NCBI GenBank assembly: GCA_963691815.1
Contig: OY829661.1
Coordinates: forward strand, 5,201,226-5,265,225
DNA: 64,000 nt
Direction: 5' to 3'
From: Echiichthys vipera
Lineage: Eukaryota; Chordata; Actinopteri; Perciformes; Trachinidae
The translations under genes were made by a program, and so were the position numbers. Below the pieces are notes generated by a model. The model was not told where the DNA came from, searched no databases, and saw only the letters and a list, made by a program, of their open reading frames with translations. Position 1 is the first letter of the stretch; every line of letters starts with the position of its first letter. This document shows positions 62,110 through 64,000 of this stretch, one piece after another.

Positions 62110-62690
62110 GACCATTGTCTACTTAAAAAAATTAAGGCAACAAAGTGACAATTAATATAATTGAATAGATTTGAATTACTTACAAATTGATTAAAAACTA
62201 TTGATTTAATTAATTAAATTTAAACAAAATTATTAAATGCACAATAATGAAATCATTGGTTAAGATATTTTGGATTTACTAAAAATATGATAAATGTTGA
62301 TTAAATCCAAATCAATTTTACAGGGAAAACTGATTAATATTTACTAGGTATCTGGAAAATAGTAAGTCATATTTAACAAATATCTGCAAAAAAGTGATTT
62401 AGGACTACTAATTTAGTAGGTGGAATTAATTTATATTTACCAAGTATCAGGATTAAATTGATTTATATTCACTAAATATCTGGATGGTATAGTTATGTTC
62501 ACTAATTTTATGGGTGAAATTGAGGATATCTTTCTATATATTTGGATAATAATGATTTGGATTCAATAATTAAAATAAGTAGCATTAACTTATAATGGGT
62601 ACCACATGTCTTAAAATCTATTTAATGTTATTGATTGTCACTTTGTTGCCATAATGTTTTTATGTCAAATTTACTCAATACCATGCCTTA
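62110..62690. mobile_element. AT-rich MITE with long inverted ends
   Basis: 'aaggcaacaaagtgacaat' near 62143 and its complement near 62633-62652 anchor inverted repeats of about 60 bp. Between them are degenerate direct repeats around 'gattaatatttac' and 'aagtatc'. It begins right after the SINE. Confidence 0.65.
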
Positions 62691-62699
62691 ATGTTGCAA

Positions 62700-63600
62700 G
62701 AATTTACTTTAGTCCATGCAGTCAACAAACTACCATATGCAGGAAAACAGCAGGTAAACATTTATTTGTGCAACTTTGTTGACACAGACATCAACATTTT
62801 TCAAACTAAATATTTGTGCATAAAAATGCCAAAATACAAAGAAATAAAGAGGGAGGCTGTAAAAAAATGTGTATGTGTACACATTGTGTATGTGTACAAT
62901 AGGGATGTGTATGCTGACAATCTGTTTATTATCTATTATGATCAAGGCTAATTATGAAGTGATATCAAGTTCATAAGGAAAGATGAGAGAGATCTACAAA
63001 TTCCTCCTAAAAGCAGAATGACTTATGACCTCTGCCCAACCCTTTATAGCATTGAGGGACAGAAGACTTTTAGGTATGTTTCAAAGTTTAGTCGTAACCT
63101 TATGTCAATGTTTTCAGTCTGCAAAAAAGTGGCACTCAAATCATGAATTTGTAAAAATTCTAATTCCGACATACAACATACGTATGTATCCCTGGTGTAC
63201 ACAACAGAATCACAGCAGCAATTCCCTTAAATGAGTTCCACAAATGCTTCTTAAAAGTGCAGCACTTAAATTCAGACAAAGCCTCGAAGTAAACCATATA
63301 AATGCGACTTAACAATTCCTACAGAACACCCACGATCTGTGAAACATCAACAACTCCATTAGATAAAGCATTTTTTCATATTTAGTTTTCAAAACACAAT
63401 TCTCACTGTCCCTGTTATGATTCAGCATTATCATTTGCCCATTACTTCTGGAATACCAAGCTACAAAACCAGTTATATGTGCCAGTTGCAAGTCCAAAAT
63501 ATAACATCACATCCTTTAAATGAGTATGAATAACATATTTTTTTCTGAACAAGACTTGAAAACTTAACTGCAACACAGAATTACTGAGCACTCCAGTGTA
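62700..63600. other. 3' flank of the edge gene, AT-rich
   Basis: Probably includes the 3' UTR of the - strand gene that follows. No other feature seen. Confidence 0.35.
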
Positions 63601-63615
63601 TTTATGGTCCTTTTC

Positions 63616-63924
63616 TTAAGCCAGCAATTTGCTCTTGAGGCTGTTCACTTTTGGCGAAAGCTTTGAACAGTCAAGCTCGAGAAAGAGCTTCTGAAGGGCT
63701 TCGAAAATGTACCTGAGCTCCTTGGGATAGGCAAGATTCACTGCATACGTCAAACCAATGAGAATGGCACAAGCCCTTGGGAAGTTTCCCAGAGTGGTCA
63801 GGACCTTTGTTCCATCTATCACAATTCCGATGTCCTCTGCACCATCTGACAGATGAGCCTGGATGCTGTAGATTTTCATGTCTTGCACAGCGAAGTCCTG
63901 TGCCACACTGTCTTTATCTGCATC
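63616..63924 (-). CDS. Last coding exon of an uncharacterised teleost protein (partial gene)
   Basis: A 309-bp segment opens at a good acceptor (TTATTTTAG|GATGCA) and stays in frame for 102 residues to TAA (63616-63618). It reads DADKDSVAQDF..., then VIDGTKVLTTLGNFPRACAI, LIGLTYAVNLAYPKELRYIF and ends VNSLKSKLLA. This LTYAxxLxYPKxxxxxF pattern with an SLKxKL ending resembles the C-terminus of a multicopy teleost family with no assigned function. The rest of the gene lies beyond the right edge. I infer a real exon from the splice site, length and protein-like composition. Confidence 0.65.
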   Translation of the reverse strand, partial: DADKDSVAQDFAVQDMKIYSIQAHLSDGAEDIGIVIDGTKVLTTLGNFPRACAILIGLTYAVNLAYPKELRYIFEALQKLFLELDCSKLSPKVNSLKSKLLA

Positions 63925-64000
63925 CTAAAATAATGAGAACATTTTGTATTTCAGACCTAACAGGTAAAGGAGATGGTCCTAAATAAATAGAGATTGCGAG

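Overview
The window looks like 64 kb of a ray-finned fish (probably percomorph teleost) nuclear genome. The evidence is split, intron-rich vertebrate genes, very long (CA)n/(GT)n microsatellites, and a dense mix of fish-type SINEs, L1- and L2-like LINE remnants, hAT, Harbinger and Tc1-like non-autonomous DNA transposons, and a solo LTR. I see no bacterial-style operons, CRISPR arrays or other prokaryotic features.

Two genes can be reconstructed in full. (1) mbd2 lies on the + strand. Six coding exons between 2004 and 26774 join in frame into a 266-residue methyl-CpG-binding protein of the NuRD complex. The gene starts in a CpG-rich block (about 1640-2290) and lacks the long N-terminal extension of mammalian MBD2a. 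It probably continues into a non-coding 3' exon, and the best candidate starts at 39368. (2) A C-type lysozyme gene lies on the - strand. Four coding exons between 58973 and 56558 give 144 residues with a signal peptide, catalytic Glu35 and Asp52, all eight cysteines, a TATA box and a poly(A) signal. A third gene is cut by the right edge: the last coding exon (63924-63616, - strand) of a protein resembling an uncharacterised multicopy teleost family.

Layout: 1-300, LINE reverse-transcriptase fragment; 0.96-2.3 kb, repeat and mbd2 CpG-rich promoter; 2-26.8 kb, mbd2 body, with introns full of repeats, a microsatellite cluster at 13.9-17.9 kb and a pyrimidine-rich tract at 24.2-25.1 kb; 26.8-40 kb, minisatellite, a 280-bp pure (GT) tract, nested transposons, possible conserved non-coding blocks and the putative mbd2 3' exon; 40-56 kb, mostly anonymous sequence with a solo LTR, SINEs, LINE 3' ends and a complete 1.5-kb Harbinger-like element; 56.4-59.1 kb, lysozyme; 59-63 kb, transposon copies; 63.6-63.9 kb, the edge gene.

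I found no convincing new multi-gene system. The points most worth following are the structure of mbd2 (short N-terminus, a last coding exon whose acceptor sits in a TG repeat, uncertain 3' end), several transposon insertions with readable target duplications (one confirmed by an empty-site copy 30 kb away), the clustered Z-DNA-prone repeats, and the family represented by the exon at the right edge.
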